A stretch of DNA of 64,000 bases from Verrucomicrobiota bacterium (GCA_024233345.1 JACKPT010000009.1:1-64000); one strand, 5' to 3'. Counted from the stretch's first letter, positions 28,901 through 37,978 are shown. Made by a program: numbers and translations. The notes: generated from the sequence alone by a model not told the origin.

Positions 28901-31900
28901 AACGGATCGTTTGCCCCGAATATCGAAGGCGAACAAATCCTCGCGTATCAGGGTCTGGAAGCGAGCCCGGTTTTCCTCTATGCCCTGGCTGCCCACACCA
29001 ACAATACCGGGTGGTTTGCCGATGCCACGGACTCTCACTCGTCGGCCTTGCCCATCGGGCTGACCAATGGGCTCACCGCCATTGTCCTCAATGAGCTCAA
29101 CAATGTGATCCTGAACACCAACCAGCTCTCGATCACCGGTGACCGGGACACGGTGTTGCAGTACATCAGCAACACCAATAACTGGATCGGCGACGATGAC
29201 ATCATCTTCGATCCGCTCGCGTATGAGTTCAGCTTCCCCAATGTCAATGCCGGGGGTGGCGGAGTGACTTCATCGGTCGTGATGGGGCGGTATGATCCGG
29301 GGGAAATTGTCGATGTCTTCGCCTATACCAATGGGGTGTCTCTCAGTTCGCCGTCGGCCGGTGCAGGCTATGGATTCACCAATGACTGGACGATTACCGC
29401 AGGCACCTGGTCCGCTCTCACCGCCAATACTGCCGGGATCTCCTTCCCATCCATGCCGAGCTATCCGGATGTTGCGGCCAACGTCGCCAAACTCACCAAT
29501 CCAGGCAACAATGCGACCGGGCGCATGGATCGCTCCTTTGCTCCGATCACCAATGGCACGGTCTATATCTCCGCGATGGTCGCGTTCCAGAATCAGGGCA
29601 CCCGCCGGTTCGCAGGTCTGAGCTTCCTCAGCGGCGGCGCAGAGACCGGGTTCGTCGGCAAGATCTCCAGCGATACCTATGCCAATCACCTCGGGATCGA
29701 CTCCTACGGTGGCGCAGAGGTTTCGTCGAGTTACAACCTGAACTCCCTGACCGCCAACACCAACAACACCTACCTGATTGTCGGGCGGTACGATTTTGAT
29801 ACCCAGGAGATCAAGGCCCACGCTTACTACCGGACCATCTCGGTCCCGGTGACCGAGCCGGCTTCGTGGGAGGCTACCGCCACGGTGTCGGGCGACGGCA
29901 TCTCCCTGATCGACGGGATCCGGGTCCATGCCGGAGGCGATGCCGGCGGGTCGATCGGTGACGTGTACTTTGATGAAGTCCGGGTCGCCACGACCTGGGG
30001 TGGCCTGATCAATCTCGACCCACCCACGGTGGAAACCCTTGCGGTCACCAACTTCGCGGATGTCTTCGCCGAGGCGGGCGGTGACGTGACCGACGATGGC
30101 GGGGCGACGGTGACCAATCGGGGCGTGGTGTTCAGCACCAATGCGCTCCCCGACATCGCGGACACCCCGACCAGTGATGGCACCGGGACCGGCAGCTATG
30201 GAAGCACCATGACCGGGCTTGCTCCCGGGGTAACCTACTACTATCGGGCCTACGCTCAGAATTCCGCCGGGACCAGTTATGGTTCGGTGTCGAACTTTAC
30301 CACCCTCTGCTTCACCTCGGTGGTTCAGGGGCTGTATGCCAACCCCACCAACAGCTACGACTTCACCGCCAACTGGACCGCGCTGGCCGGGGCAGTCTCC
30401 TACCAGGTGGATGTATCCCTGTATTCCAACTTCAGCACCTCGGGCGGGGGCGGGTCCATCTATACCAATGCGTTTGAGGATAGCACCAAGGGTAGTTATG
30501 CCTCCAACACCGTGACCCTCGGTGGACTGGTGTGGTGGATGGATGACGCGTTGATCGGAAGCACCGCCAGTGACCGCAAAAATGGAACCCAGTCCGCACG
30601 TATCCAGAATAGCGGATCGGTCGGAATGCAGCAGACCACCAACATGGGGTTGAGCGCAATTACCCTCGAGTATGGCGTGTATGGAAGTGATGGCTCCAGC
30701 GATGCCCGGGTCGAATACAGTACCGACAATTGGAGTAGCTGGTCGACTGCAGGCACCTTTACTGCATCCGCGACAGCCTTGACCGAATTTTCCGCGACTA
30801 ACTTGAATGTTGTCGGTACCGTTGCCGTCCGGGTCATTAAAACCTCCGGGGGGGGGAATCGTATCAGCGTGGACGACATCCGCCTGTATCCTTATGGCGC
30901 TTCCGCTTCGTTTGTCGATGGCTACAATAGCCGTTTGGTGGCCGGCACCAGCGTGTCAGTGACCGGCCTGGCGTCGGGTGTCACCTATTTCTGGCGGGTT
31001 CGGCCGCAGGCCGGTTGCGTCGGCGACAATTCCGCCACGTCTTCGGTCACCACCGTCGACCTGGTCGGGCCGGACCTGTTTGATTTCAATATCTACCTGA
31101 CCACCAACACCGACTTCCAGGTCCGGTCCGGATTTGCGGTGACCGGGCTGGTGTATGATGCGGGATACGGGGTATCCAACGGTGTCGGTACTCCCTACTT
31201 CGAGATGGTGAACAGCGCAGGCACGGTGATTGCCGCCTCCAACAAATTTGACACCGCGCCGGTGAATGGGACTTTCACCCCGTCCAGTCTTGCCGACACT
31301 GTCGGACCGGTCGCCCTCGCCGATGTCACCCTCGGGGTCTACACCACCCTGGTGGGGGCCGCCGACCTGTTCGGCAACACCAGCCTATCCAATTTCACCC
31401 TTACCGTAATCGATGACGATAGCGCGGCGCCGACCCTTGCCGCTGCGGACTTCACCTATGGCGGCTCCGGGAACCGGTACTTCTCCATCGCCACCAATAC
31501 CGCGTCGCCGGTTCTGCTCACCAACCGGAACAACAGTTTCGTTGAAGTGCTCTATACGGTGACCGATGAAGAACTCAATGAAGCCAACGCTCGCGAGCTG
31601 CACTTTGCCTTCGGGGTGCGGGATGCGGCCAGCGGGATTGCCCGGGGAACCGTTGGCACCACCAACTCGGTGATGAGTTTCAGCATCGAAAACATCATCA
31701 GCGGCAACTATACCAACTACAATGCCGGTCTGAGCAGCGCGAACTACACCAACGCCCGAACCACCAACGTGTGGACCTTCCCGGCGGGATTCTTTACCGA
31801 AACGATCATCAACACCATGATGGGCAATGCCTCGAATGTGGTGCGGATTACTGTCCCGGATGATGATGCAGACCGGTTCGATGACGCTTCGTTGCTGGTA

Positions 31901-34900
31901 AGTGAGGTGGTTGGCTCGATCGTGGTTGTCGACGACGACACCGAGGGCCCCCAGTTCACCTCGATGCGCACCGATGAAGTCGGCGGCGGCGGCTCCGGCG
32001 GCCTGTTTATCTCGCAGTATTACGAAGGGGCCAGCAACAACAAATGGATCGAGTTGTATAACGCCAGCGATTCCGCCATCGACCTCGCGGCGGGCGGCTA
32101 CTCCATCGGTTTCTGGAACAACACCAGCCGGGAAAACTGGAAGTCGGGAGGTAGTCCTTCCTCCAGCATTGGCCTGACCGGAACGATTGCTGCGGGGGGC
32201 ACCTATGTGATCGCGGATGCCAGCGCCGCCCTTCCCGCCTATGCGTCCGCCGACCAGACCGGGGTCGGGTTCTTCAATGGTGATGACTCGGTGGTGATCT
32301 TTGTCGGTTCTTACTCCACGGCAAACATCGTGGATTCGATCGGGGTCACTGGCAATGTTCTGCAGGATACCAGTATCGTGAGGGTCAGTACCATTGCGGA
32401 AGGCAATACCAATACCACGGACTATTCGGCAGGGGACTGGACCACCTTTACCATCGCCGCCGTGGATGCCGCCGCGCCGGGGAACTCCGAGCGTATCGGA
32501 GAACACAGTTCAACGGGTGGCGGGGGCGCGATTACCAACATTACCGATGGTGTGCTGGTCTCCGGGGTTGCCATTACCGGGTTGGTTCAGGATGCCGGAA
32601 GCGGGATCTACGGAATTGATCAGGTAGGCACATTTGCCCCCACCGCCACCATCTACAACGCTTCGGGTACGGCGGTCGCCGGCGGGGTGCTGACCCTCGG
32701 GCCCAACAATGGCGGAGGATTGACCCCGGCCTCCATCTCCAATGCCCTGACGATTTTCCCGGCCGACATCGTGATCGGCCAGACCTGGACCTCGGTGGTG
32801 GTGGCCTGGGATTATGATTCGGATCGAACGGCAGACTCGACCTCCAATGCCCACGTGCAGGCTTTTCATGTGATTGATGACGATACCAATGCGCCCACAG
32901 TTTCCGGGTTCCAGCTTGCGGGTGGTACCACGAACCTCGACCTCGGGCTCGGCGAACTGGTCATCACCGGTTTGATTGCCGATGCAGAGAGTGGGGTCGA
33001 TTTCCCGGCCAGCTATTATCTGGTGAAGGACGACACGGATGCGATTGTCATCAGTAACCGCCTGTATGGAACCGGAGACCTGGCCGCCCACACCAACCTG
33101 GATGTCAGCGCGCTGTTCTGCGGCCAGGTCTACACGGTGATCGTGGTCGGTGCCGATGCCGACCTCGACCGGACCGGCGACTCCCTGGCCGTCACCAATG
33201 TGGCGTTTGTCATGAACACCACCGGAGTGGGCGGTCCTGCCGATTACCCCAGTGCCAGTAACCTGCTGGTGAACGGAACCCTTGCCGCTCCTTCAACCCA
33301 GTTGACGGATGCAGACATTCATGACGGCGGTTGGGACTTGGCCATGAGCCTGTCCCATCCGGTTGGCATCTTTACCAACGACAGCTCGCCCTCGTTCAGC
33401 GTCACCAACAGCGCGGCAACCATTCTCAGTGATATTCCATTTAGTAACGCGTTGGTCAGTGGAACCACCACCTACTTTACCAACAGCCTGTTGCCGGGGG
33501 CCGCATATGGCGATGTGGTGTTGGGAACCTACGCGGTCGTATGGTCGGCAAGTAATCAGGGCTCCTGCGTAGCCAGTATTCTTGACCGACCGGTCATCGA
33601 TGGCGGAACGAATATCTTCACCGTGGTCGATGACGATACCAGTGCGCCAGCTCTGTCCGCGTTCTCCCTGCAGGACGGTTCCTATACCGTGGATGTTGCC
33701 ACCGCCTTTTCCGGATTCTCAGTGACCGGTTTGGTGCAGGATGTGGACAGTGGCGTCGGCTTTACCAGTGAGCCGCCCTATTTCCTTTTCTTGGATATCG
33801 ATGGAACCCTGCTCGCCAGTAATGATGTTGCTGGTGCATCGGAAGGGGCGGGCCAGGCCTCTGCGGTGGAGCTCACCAACTGGTTCTCCGGCCTGTCCTT
33901 GGCCTGCGGCAATACCTACACCATTCAGGTGTTTGCTGCCGATGCGGACAATGACCGTTCCGGAGACCGGAGCAGCAGTTCGCTCGAGGTGGTCATGGCG
34001 ACCAGCGGCAGTGGCGGCGATGCCCCCTCCGCCAGCGATCTGTTGATCACCGATGGCCTGGCCTCGACGGCGATTCTGACTGATGAACTCATTTCCATCG
34101 GGGGATGGTCCATGGCCATGACCCTGACGCATAGCTCGGGGAACATCCTCACCAATGGGGCGGGGGCGCCGACCTTCCTGGTGCAGAATGCCTCTGGTAC
34201 GCATGTGTATGCCTCCAGTCCCTTGAGTTGGGATACCATCATCAAATCCGGGGTAAGCTATTTCACTACCAATGTGATGCCGGCGGCGGAGTTCAACCAG
34301 ATCCTGCTCGGAGACTATGACGTGGTCTGGTCGGCCCAGAGCGACGGGCTTTGCTATGGTCTGACCAACAGCAGCCTGATCATCAATCCCGGCACCAATG
34401 TGTTCACGGTCGTCGATGATGACACCACCGCGCCAACCTTGAGCGGGTTGAATGTCGGGGGGGGCACCGGGATCGGTTGCGGGGCCGGTGGCGGCTGTCC
34501 CGATCCATCCCGCACCAACCTGGTGGCGGGTGATATCGCGATCTTTGGCATGAACACCCTCACCACCGGGAGCGAGAATTATGATAGTTTCGGCTTTGTC
34601 GTTCTGGTGGATATCCCCACCGGCACCGAGATTAAATTCACCGATAACGGGTGGAAAGCGGCCGGTGGATTCCGGAGTAATGAAGGTGTTCTGACCTGGC
34701 GAGCCACCAATTGTGTGCAGGCCGGAACGGTTGTTCGCTGGATTGCCACCAATACGCCAGTTCTGAACAATGGGATCATCGCCGCGAGCTCCGGTAACTT
34801 TGCTCCGAATATCCAGGGCGAACAGATTCTGGCCTATCAAGGCCCGGAAAGCAGTCCGACCTTTATCTATGCCGTCAACGACCGCCTGGCTGGCGTATGG

Positions 34901-37900
34901 GACGTGGATGCCTTTGACTCCCACAGCTCCGCATTGCCGCCGGGGCTTGTCGATGGATTCACTGCGGTCGGGGTGGGCGAGTATGACAACATCATCATCA
35001 ACACCAACAACCTGAACATTACCGGTGGCCGGAACGATGTCCTGTATTACATCAGCGAGAAGGATAACTGGATTGGCAATGATCCGGTTACCTATGACCT
35101 GCTGGCATTTGATTTTCTTTTCACCGATCTGTGCGCCAGCGGGGGAACGATTACCGACCAGGATCTCTATGACGGTACCTGGTCCATAACCGGCTTGGTG
35201 CAGGATATTCAAAGCGGGGTCGCGGTCAGCAATGGCCCCGGCCTCCACTATGTGATCATCAACACCAATGCCGGGGTGGTGGTTTCCAACTACTTCACCA
35301 CGACCTTTGCCAGCGGTTCCAAGACATTGAACAGCCTTTCCAACAATGTCGCGGGTGGGGATTACAATGAGATCCAGCTTGGAATTCTGACCGCCCGGGT
35401 CGCGGTGGCCGATGCCGATAACGACCGCCTGAATGATGCTGCCGAAACCTTTACCGATGTACCCTTCACGGTGGTGGATGATGATGCGGACCCGCCACAG
35501 ATCGGCTACTTCTTCATGAATGGCCAGATTACCCTGACCAATGCCGCCGAGCTGACCAGCGTGGTTATCTCCGGACAGGTTCGCGATGTGACCAGCGGGA
35601 TCGGGTTCACCTCCGCCCCGCCCACCTATACGATTTATGACGGTGCGAACGGGGTTCTGGCCTCCGGTGGGTTTGATCTCGGGGGCGGTGTGGAAGGTGC
35701 CGCCACCAATTGGACCTCCCTGTGGACGACCAACCTGGATCTGTCTGCACTGGGCGCTTGCGGGGTCTATACGGTTCGCGTGACCATCGCCGATGCGGAT
35801 GATGACCGGCTGTATGACCGGCAGGCGGTGACCCAGCAGTTCCTGATCGCCTTCTCCGATGGAAGTGGCGATCCTCCAGTGGCCAGCAATCTGGTTGTGA
35901 ACAGCACCCCGGTGGATCTGGTGACCCTGACCGATGAAGACATCCACGAGGGCGGCTGGTCGCTGGGTATGCGGTTGTATTCGAGCGGGGGGATTCTGAT
36001 CGATCCTCCGGATACGCCCGAGTTTTCGGTACGCAATGCCGAAACCAATGAGGTGATTGCCCAAACCTTTACCAATATCTATACCGCTGGCGGTATCCTC
36101 GCCGCGACCAACGACAATCTACCTGCGGTGACGATTGCGGATGTGAATACCGGCTACTATTCGGTGGTCTGGTCCGGTAAGAGCGCGGGCGGTTGTCTCG
36201 GCATTGCCGATGGCAACGGGTTGTTTGAAGACAGCACAAACCTCCTTCTGGTTGTGGATGATGACAGTACCCCGCCCGCCGGTTTGACCAACCTGTATCG
36301 GAGCGCGGTCTGGTGGACCAATAATCCGGTCTTCCACTACGCATGGAATACCAACCAGATCAGCGATGCCTCCGGGTTTGAATTGAGGCAATCTGCCGTT
36401 ACACCTACCGCCCCGGCCAGCGGCGTCTCTCTTGGTGCGGCAACGAATCTGATCCTGACCAACCTGGTGGAAGGTATCACCACCAACTGGCTGTTTGTCT
36501 CCGACCTGGATGCCGACCGGCTGAATGATGCCCTGATGAGTCCGGCAACCAACTTTGTCATGTATCTGGATATGACCGCCCCGACCCAGGCCACCGGGTT
36601 TGCGGTCAGTCTCGGGCCGGATGAAACCTCGGAAATTCAAGTCGATTGGAATCCGCTGGATGATGGCGGAAACAGCGCACTTTCACCCTGGGAAACTTAC
36701 CGGATCTATTATCGGGAAGGTGCCGGGACACCCACCACCAATGATCTCTACATTTCCCGGCATAATGGCCCGCTCTCCCTGGCCACGAACATCACCTCGG
36801 GTACGATCGTATCGAACTTTGAGTTTGAAACAGAATATAGTCTGGCCCTCGCCGGAGTGGACGCGGCGGGTAATGTCGGTCCCTTGTCCAGCTATCAAAG
36901 CGTGACGATGGGCTCATTCGCGGTCACCCAGGGCGTGGTCGGCGTGACCAATGTCGCAGAGCAGGGTACCCGGTTATCGTGGATTGGCACCACCAACCGG
37001 ATCTACGACGTGCTGTATGTGGACTCCCGAAGCTTTGAGAACACCCTGTCCAACCAGTGGTCGCTTCTCGATAAGGTAACCAATGTCGTTTTGGTGGATA
37101 CCGGGGCGCCCGGCCGTATACCCCCGCCGGAGCTGACCTACACCATGCGGTTCTACCGGGTGGCCCGCGAGGATACCTGGTCGACAAACCTGCAGACCCG
37201 GCTCGGTAGCCGCGAGGTTTATGTCACGAAGGCGGTTGAGCTCAACCCCGGTGAGAATTGGCAATCCCTGTTCTTCGAGCCGGACACCAACACCCTGGCT
37301 TATGTGTTTGGAACCAACGGCATACTGCCTGCGGGATCGAGTTCGATCGATGCCACCACCATCACCTGGTATGACGCGAACTATGGAGGGGTGAGCGGTT
37401 CGGGATCTGCGACCTGCCGGGTATTCCTGGGTAACTCGGGCTGGCAGTATGAGCTGGGGGGAATTGGCCCCGCCAACCAGATGCCGATTCCCTTGTACCA
37501 GGGCTTCAATGTCGAACTGCCGTCAGCGGCATCTCCCTCGCGCCTGTTGATGATTGGCAAAGTGCCAACCAATCCCCCGGTGATGGAGGTCTCTGGTGGC
37601 CTTGCCTTCCCGCCTGAGTCCAACAAGTACCATGTCTTGAGCTACCAGGTTCCGGTTCGAACTGCGATCACCAACCTTGGATTCAGCGGTTCCGGATTCC
37701 ATGGCAATAACAATCGCGCCTACGCGGATGAAGTGCGCATTCTCTCGGCCGGCGGTTCACTCCAACAGCCCAAGGCGCGGTTGTACCTCAAGTCCGACCA
37801 GACCACCTGGGACTATTACAGTTATGATACCACCAGTTTCCTCAGTTCTCCGCCTCCGGCCCAGAACTATATTGTGGAGCCGGATGAGGCGGTCATTATT

Positions 37901-37978
37901 GTGAGGAGACATGCGGACACCATGTACTGGACCAATCAACTGCTCTACGCGGTCCCGACCAAGAACTTCACCCCGTAG
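19994..37978 (+). CDS. Giant secreted multidomain protein (~5,994 aa) with an EEP nuclease/phosphatase-like domain
   Basis: One unbroken 18-kb frame. A long signal peptide (residues about 31-53) points to export. Modules read in order (residues approximate): beta-sandwich 53-185; choice-of-anchor-like 193-304; lamin-tail-like 454-603; BACON-like 675-776; lectin-like 881-1096; ASPM/Hydin-type 1102-1225; Calx-beta 1397-1506; endonuclease/exonuclease/phosphatase (EEP) 1510-1771, with LSIMTANL, LAIQEW, VSVHFKAG and IAGDLNL; fibronectin-like; second copies of ASPM, BACON and lectin modules; a third BACON (2669-2771); a lamin-tail-like module (2871-3086) and its copy (4835-5048); another lamin-tail domain (3999-4163); and about eight Ig-like repeats with 'VTGLVQDxxSG' and 'VDDD' linkers (about 3690-5420). 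The last ~350 residues form a different beta-rich domain. No LPXTG or PEP-CTERM anchor is seen. The ATG at 19994 (AGGGGTG upstream) is preferred to GTG 19967. Adhesion or polymer binding at the cell surface is an inference. Confidence 0.88.
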   Translation: MISLKYRAYLNTENRSYGRVSALTSGLGRLALKVFCFLVFLVFLGTVREVDADILWEFTADAPSGWTELSDGSLSLDRGSYLLAESTASFDGMQSFTTNLAGYSSVTITGRVATYGSGTARPLVVDISTDGGSTWAQSVTSATPSSSTYINTGVMNVTVPLTATTVFRMRSGGTSGRGVRMQNFSCNGTPGSSSPVLSGSPSSLNFGTVTVNTAATNSYTLTGTDLTPASGNITVTPPSGYQVSLSAGSGYTSSLSVPYTGGALSDVVYVRFSPTTTTTHSGNISNAGGGATTENVSVFGIGGSPAVPGGFSVSASSPSQIDVTFSANALGNNVVVVFDTDGSFSTPSGAPPTLGGGFAGGILLVNGTSGSPYNHTGLTPGQIYYYQAWSYDSTGNFYSSALSDDDTTPCFGATTTLTATAISGTEFTAQWEAVPGAEGYILDVSTNPVFQTTGGGGTLDIGGYEVSDSSARTFTFPANTDIDAGDYVIIGRNAASQNDFETTWGVTFGSEVHYFDGNNSFPVCNGNYTYTLKDDTAATIETTASLDVNGDTNERNNTTDAASSSASWTQSIDDNATPGSGANGDGTAGLVINEVSDGAAGYSYEFLELYYDATGSSPDMIPGYTNRDVSGTSVVVTGLTAGVTYYYRVIATNAFCLTTPSDTQSVLTVASTPGIGHGPTSISHTLTLGDSLSSDNLGVTNIGLGTLSYTVTDDAGWLSVSPGSGSLSAGSAQQHTVSYNQAGLQPGTSNATITIADASASNTPQTVSVTLTLNAIPDPTAQSATADGNELIDLAWTKNASYDVMIVYHQGSAPGTPIQGTAHAVGDSIPGGGTVLYKGGGAALEHIVQPGASHNYAFYSINNNFYSPGVSDSVSVLAYGVNELVDQAAYTNGVDLDGLAGGNGWTNAWSDSSGDFTIASDSPATQTNYPANAANRILVNPPGGAERVAFRYFEPHTSGRLYIGYILNFQYSGSGKYEGISFYDGATEEMFFGEVGGADLKLGVGGATSAYTLNTTTDYLIIGYYDFDANEARVNAYAIGFQAVPETEPGSWQATYSDASITSIDGIRLVSGAGSGTPGNTYFDEIRIATNWVGLLNLVAAPEIAVLGTNLALITDGDVTPDLVDGTDFGDVNAGSGSLSHTFTITNAGNSVLTLSGVTTSSTMGAAADFTVVSWPGTVSAGAASNLVIAFDPSALGLRTAVVAIASDDADEASYEFTIQGTGTGSFQTLAFQGFEGLAADSWNYTFVSNGASVYVDGDTNAAGEHALTLGGSDSLNADPYIEFDGIDISGLLSVTLEVAYAAAGADTGDDLYLDISYDGGANWDGPGSVKLYDGVSNADLDFGATDANAVTSNPWKVTLVSTAEVVAIRIRYDEAAADNSFDRYFTDDILLTGAGSKPSVSFGNSFYATTETNGTLTVPVSISAAADATVRVSVVGSATAGGGNDFTINATNILFSSAGSTTSNLVFTLNDDLLEEGLENLRLELVDITGALPGEPSVASVLIQDDDTLSIMTANLVSGTNLVGGVTSYDETGLRLIQRLRPDVLAIQEWVITNASYRAFVDAVLGTNYYYYVEPESDSFPIPNGVISRYPFVATNEWADSYVGARDHVHVEIDLPGPRNLQLVSVHFKAGDADFAIRENEARELTNYIATAGFPTNDYLVIAGDLNLSNRSETALTALTSQWVTDASQPTDREGDTDTNLGKNAPYDFVLPNDVLETDHLALPFAGVTFPDGMVFDANQWGDHPLPARVGDTYQLNRTHHPVMKLFSLSTSAIPPIVSTTVATVTNDTTATAGGVVTSDGGATVTNRGVVWSTTANPVVGDPASTNGTGVGSFASTLTGLTPGQMYYYRAYAQNSAGVGYGAEYELTAQCFASVVTGLYANPTNETDFTANWDAFSGASGYLLQVSTNFAGSGVGGTNSFTAIGGGTASSYLTRNWVEGGVNWSATKSRTDQSLDGSDAVALRDEADAYLISTNIPDGLGTLTFEHQQVFSGSGGELQVIVNGSLEATIPYNTSIQTATVSGINVSGLVTLMISNNAAARPIIDNLAWTGFGGSAGYVSGYSNLAVAGTSASVTGLTGGITYYFRVQATSEYCATEYSTTAAVTTVTIAPEIAVSGNDTDIVNGDATPSVGDDTDFGNVATVGGSVSHTFTVTNTGNANLTLNNLTTNGTGAADFVVTSQPSSPVAAGGATTFTIQFTPSVSGLRTAVVSFVNNDADENPFSFTIQGTGKAPGFGYGPASISETITLGDTLAADDFGVTNVGLGTLSYTVATNVAWLTANPVSGSLSASADQQHTLAYGDLAALGVGTHNGTITLTDINASNSPVSIPVSVTINAIPDPTLQSATADGAEFVELAWTKNASYDVMIVYNEGSAPSDPVQGDAYGVGDALATGTVLYKGPGSTLQHIVQPGAGHYYKFFSYNGNYYSPGVGDDDVTTSYSPGQIVDQIAYTNGVNLHAVAGGQGWTNAWSDSNPGAFTIDNLSFTEQTNYPAPAANKILVSPAADTERTAFRYFDGVTTGKLYVGFILNFEFGGASKWSGLSFYNGGAEQIFFGEVGGADQKLGVGSATSSYDLFAGPGKDYIIMGYFDFDNDEAKVNAYYIGTDAVPEVEPSNWAATNTGLGGITRIDGIRLASGGSGVGVTPGDTYFDEIRIGRSWNDIIPSSGTPGIGLSVTNIDVLVMRGSSPSADAFTVTNVGLGVLDYTIATNSSWLSVNPVSGTLSPSAGQTHSINYSTTALPPGTNTATITVTDGLASNSPRSVVVTLVVTNIPEPSSVISYADGNEMVRLGWTPPSGLEVLVLHDDNEIGTDPSQGTSYSIGDTIGGATVLYRGTDTALEHVVLPGSTNYYAFYSVNNDYYSSVGTNDTVDCPDPAATNLVAGDIAIFNMNSKTAGATNNDSFGFVNLVDIPAGTQIKFTDNGWKADDTFRSSEGILTWEATNCIPAGTSIRWVATNTPQVTEGLIVATNGSFAPNIEGEQILAYQGLEASPVFLYALAAHTNNTGWFADATDSHSSALPIGLTNGLTAIVLNELNNVILNTNQLSITGDRDTVLQYISNTNNWIGDDDIIFDPLAYEFSFPNVNAGGGGVTSSVVMGRYDPGEIVDVFAYTNGVSLSSPSAGAGYGFTNDWTITAGTWSALTANTAGISFPSMPSYPDVAANVAKLTNPGNNATGRMDRSFAPITNGTVYISAMVAFQNQGTRRFAGLSFLSGGAETGFVGKISSDTYANHLGIDSYGGAEVSSSYNLNSLTANTNNTYLIVGRYDFDTQEIKAHAYYRTISVPVTEPASWEATATVSGDGISLIDGIRVHAGGDAGGSIGDVYFDEVRVATTWGGLINLDPPTVETLAVTNFADVFAEAGGDVTDDGGATVTNRGVVFSTNALPDIADTPTSDGTGTGSYGSTMTGLAPGVTYYYRAYAQNSAGTSYGSVSNFTTLCFTSVVQGLYANPTNSYDFTANWTALAGAVSYQVDVSLYSNFSTSGGGGSIYTNAFEDSTKGSYASNTVTLGGLVWWMDDALIGSTASDRKNGTQSARIQNSGSVGMQQTTNMGLSAITLEYGVYGSDGSSDARVEYSTDNWSSWSTAGTFTASATALTEFSATNLNVVGTVAVRVIKTSGGGNRISVDDIRLYPYGASASFVDGYNSRLVAGTSVSVTGLASGVTYFWRVRPQAGCVGDNSATSSVTTVDLVGPDLFDFNIYLTTNTDFQVRSGFAVTGLVYDAGYGVSNGVGTPYFEMVNSAGTVIAASNKFDTAPVNGTFTPSSLADTVGPVALADVTLGVYTTLVGAADLFGNTSLSNFTLTVIDDDSAAPTLAAADFTYGGSGNRYFSIATNTASPVLLTNRNNSFVEVLYTVTDEELNEANARELHFAFGVRDAASGIARGTVGTTNSVMSFSIENIISGNYTNYNAGLSSANYTNARTTNVWTFPAGFFTETIINTMMGNASNVVRITVPDDDADRFDDASLLVSEVVGSIVVVDDDTEGPQFTSMRTDEVGGGGSGGLFISQYYEGASNNKWIELYNASDSAIDLAAGGYSIGFWNNTSRENWKSGGSPSSSIGLTGTIAAGGTYVIADASAALPAYASADQTGVGFFNGDDSVVIFVGSYSTANIVDSIGVTGNVLQDTSIVRVSTIAEGNTNTTDYSAGDWTTFTIAAVDAAAPGNSERIGEHSSTGGGGAITNITDGVLVSGVAITGLVQDAGSGIYGIDQVGTFAPTATIYNASGTAVAGGVLTLGPNNGGGLTPASISNALTIFPADIVIGQTWTSVVVAWDYDSDRTADSTSNAHVQAFHVIDDDTNAPTVSGFQLAGGTTNLDLGLGELVITGLIADAESGVDFPASYYLVKDDTDAIVISNRLYGTGDLAAHTNLDVSALFCGQVYTVIVVGADADLDRTGDSLAVTNVAFVMNTTGVGGPADYPSASNLLVNGTLAAPSTQLTDADIHDGGWDLAMSLSHPVGIFTNDSSPSFSVTNSAATILSDIPFSNALVSGTTTYFTNSLLPGAAYGDVVLGTYAVVWSASNQGSCVASILDRPVIDGGTNIFTVVDDDTSAPALSAFSLQDGSYTVDVATAFSGFSVTGLVQDVDSGVGFTSEPPYFLFLDIDGTLLASNDVAGASEGAGQASAVELTNWFSGLSLACGNTYTIQVFAADADNDRSGDRSSSSLEVVMATSGSGGDAPSASDLLITDGLASTAILTDELISIGGWSMAMTLTHSSGNILTNGAGAPTFLVQNASGTHVYASSPLSWDTIIKSGVSYFTTNVMPAAEFNQILLGDYDVVWSAQSDGLCYGLTNSSLIINPGTNVFTVVDDDTTAPTLSGLNVGGGTGIGCGAGGGCPDPSRTNLVAGDIAIFGMNTLTTGSENYDSFGFVVLVDIPTGTEIKFTDNGWKAAGGFRSNEGVLTWRATNCVQAGTVVRWIATNTPVLNNGIIAASSGNFAPNIQGEQILAYQGPESSPTFIYAVNDRLAGVWDVDAFDSHSSALPPGLVDGFTAVGVGEYDNIIINTNNLNITGGRNDVLYYISEKDNWIGNDPVTYDLLAFDFLFTDLCASGGTITDQDLYDGTWSITGLVQDIQSGVAVSNGPGLHYVIINTNAGVVVSNYFTTTFASGSKTLNSLSNNVAGGDYNEIQLGILTARVAVADADNDRLNDAAETFTDVPFTVVDDDADPPQIGYFFMNGQITLTNAAELTSVVISGQVRDVTSGIGFTSAPPTYTIYDGANGVLASGGFDLGGGVEGAATNWTSLWTTNLDLSALGACGVYTVRVTIADADDDRLYDRQAVTQQFLIAFSDGSGDPPVASNLVVNSTPVDLVTLTDEDIHEGGWSLGMRLYSSGGILIDPPDTPEFSVRNAETNEVIAQTFTNIYTAGGILAATNDNLPAVTIADVNTGYYSVVWSGKSAGGCLGIADGNGLFEDSTNLLLVVDDDSTPPAGLTNLYRSAVWWTNNPVFHYAWNTNQISDASGFELRQSAVTPTAPASGVSLGAATNLILTNLVEGITTNWLFVSDLDADRLNDALMSPATNFVMYLDMTAPTQATGFAVSLGPDETSEIQVDWNPLDDGGNSALSPWETYRIYYREGAGTPTTNDLYISRHNGPLSLATNITSGTIVSNFEFETEYSLALAGVDAAGNVGPLSSYQSVTMGSFAVTQGVVGVTNVAEQGTRLSWIGTTNRIYDVLYVDSRSFENTLSNQWSLLDKVTNVVLVDTGAPGRIPPPELTYTMRFYRVAREDTWSTNLQTRLGSREVYVTKAVELNPGENWQSLFFEPDTNTLAYVFGTNGILPAGSSSIDATTITWYDANYGGVSGSGSATCRVFLGNSGWQYELGGIGPANQMPIPLYQGFNVELPSAASPSRLLMIGKVPTNPPVMEVSGGLAFPPESNKYHVLSYQVPVRTAITNLGFSGSGFHGNNNRAYADEVRILSAGGSLQQPKARLYLKSDQTTWDYYSYDTTSFLSSPPPAQNYIVEPDEAVIIVRRHADTMYWTNQLLYAVPTKNFTP

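Noticed and set aside
33719..36064. Long open frame antisense to the giant gene (781 codons)
   Set aside because: It reflects the biased codon use of the giant repeat protein and has no start site or family signature.
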